From: JANPJV01 sp031425695
GTDB taxonomy: Bacteria; Pseudomonadota; Gammaproteobacteria; Xanthomonadales; SZUA-5
DNA length: 6,311 bases
Assembly (NCBI GenBank): GCA_031425695.1
Contig: JANPJV010000100.1
Span: 1-6,311, forward strand
Reading direction: 5' to 3'
A model generated the notes under the pieces. The model was given only the letters and a program-made list of their open reading frames with translations. It was not told the origin of the DNA and ran no database searches. This document shows positions 6,243 to 6,311 of this stretch, one piece after another (positions within the stretch are counted from its first letter, which is position 1; each line of letters starts with the position of its first letter). The position numbers were made by a program, and so were the translations under genes.

Positions 6243-6311
6243 GGTGAGGGCGCTCTTGATCCTGTGGGTCCGGACCTTGTCCGGACGTTTTTTGGCGGGT
6301 GCATTGAAAAG
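6243..6311. other. Region upstream of msbA, no gene assigned
   Basis: One minus-strand frame runs from the window edge to a TGA overlapping the msbA start as ATGA (stop at 6239-6241), a common coupling arrangement, but its 23 residues are not recognisable and its codons (AGA, ACA, TCA) look atypical for this DNA. The msbA frame itself is also open to the edge. In related genomes exbD-type genes often lie here; nothing in these 69 bases confirms that. Confidence 0.3.
6268..6293 (+). terminator. Hairpin with T-run upstream of msbA, plus-strand orientation
   Basis: GTCCGGA (6268-6274) pairs with TCCGGAC (6280-6286) around a five-base loop; one G and six T residues follow on the plus strand. This has the form of an intrinsic terminator for rightward transcription, opposite to all genes seen here. 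On the minus strand no T-run follows, so it would not stop transcription into msbA, but it would form a 5' stem about 25 bases ahead of the msbA start. Confidence 0.5.

Overview
The window looks like a chromosomal piece of a GC-rich Gram-negative bacterium, most likely a gammaproteobacterium of the Xanthomonadales (Lysobacterales) type. This rests on the lipopolysaccharide gene order msbA-lpxK-kdsB-phosphatase, the resemblance of the encoded proteins to gammaproteobacterial families, and the high-GC codon use. The species cannot be named from the sequence alone. All four convincing genes lie on the minus strand and are read from right to left.

Reading in the direction of transcription: msbA (6242 to 4470) encodes the lipid A-core flippase. 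It overlaps lpxK (4486 to 3446), the lipid A 4'-kinase, by 17 bases. A gap of about 550 bases (3445 to 2892) follows and is almost filled by a palindromic repeat element. Next is kdsB (2891 to 1611), which encodes CMP-Kdo synthetase fused in frame to a complete low-molecular-weight protein tyrosine phosphatase domain. Its TAA stop directly abuts the GTG start of the last gene (1610 to 183), a cytoplasmic protein with a thioredoxin-like domain followed by a six-bladed NHL propeller (NHLRC2-like).

Three of the four products serve one pathway. KdsB activates Kdo for addition to lipid IVA, LpxK makes lipid IVA by 4'-phosphorylation, and MsbA flips the finished lipid A-core across the inner membrane. 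The fused phosphatase belongs to a family that often controls tyrosine kinases of polysaccharide export, so a regulatory link to surface polysaccharide is plausible but inferred. The role of the NHL protein is unknown; its thioredoxin active site has lost the first cysteine of the expected CxxC pair.

The non-coding DNA is the most unusual part. The lpxK-kdsB gap holds an imperfect inverted repeat of about 508 bases (2929-3436), nested around an axis near 3184. Its outer arms carry GGCACAAAA iterations and include a perfect 38-base inverted match. Inside these lie oppositely oriented copies of a 36-base unit, and at the centre a row of five hairpins. The same 36-base unit occurs as about 2.8 tandem copies at 81-180, next to a run of 22 C residues, in the tail downstream of the last gene. 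No tRNA, rRNA, transposase or CRISPR array was seen.
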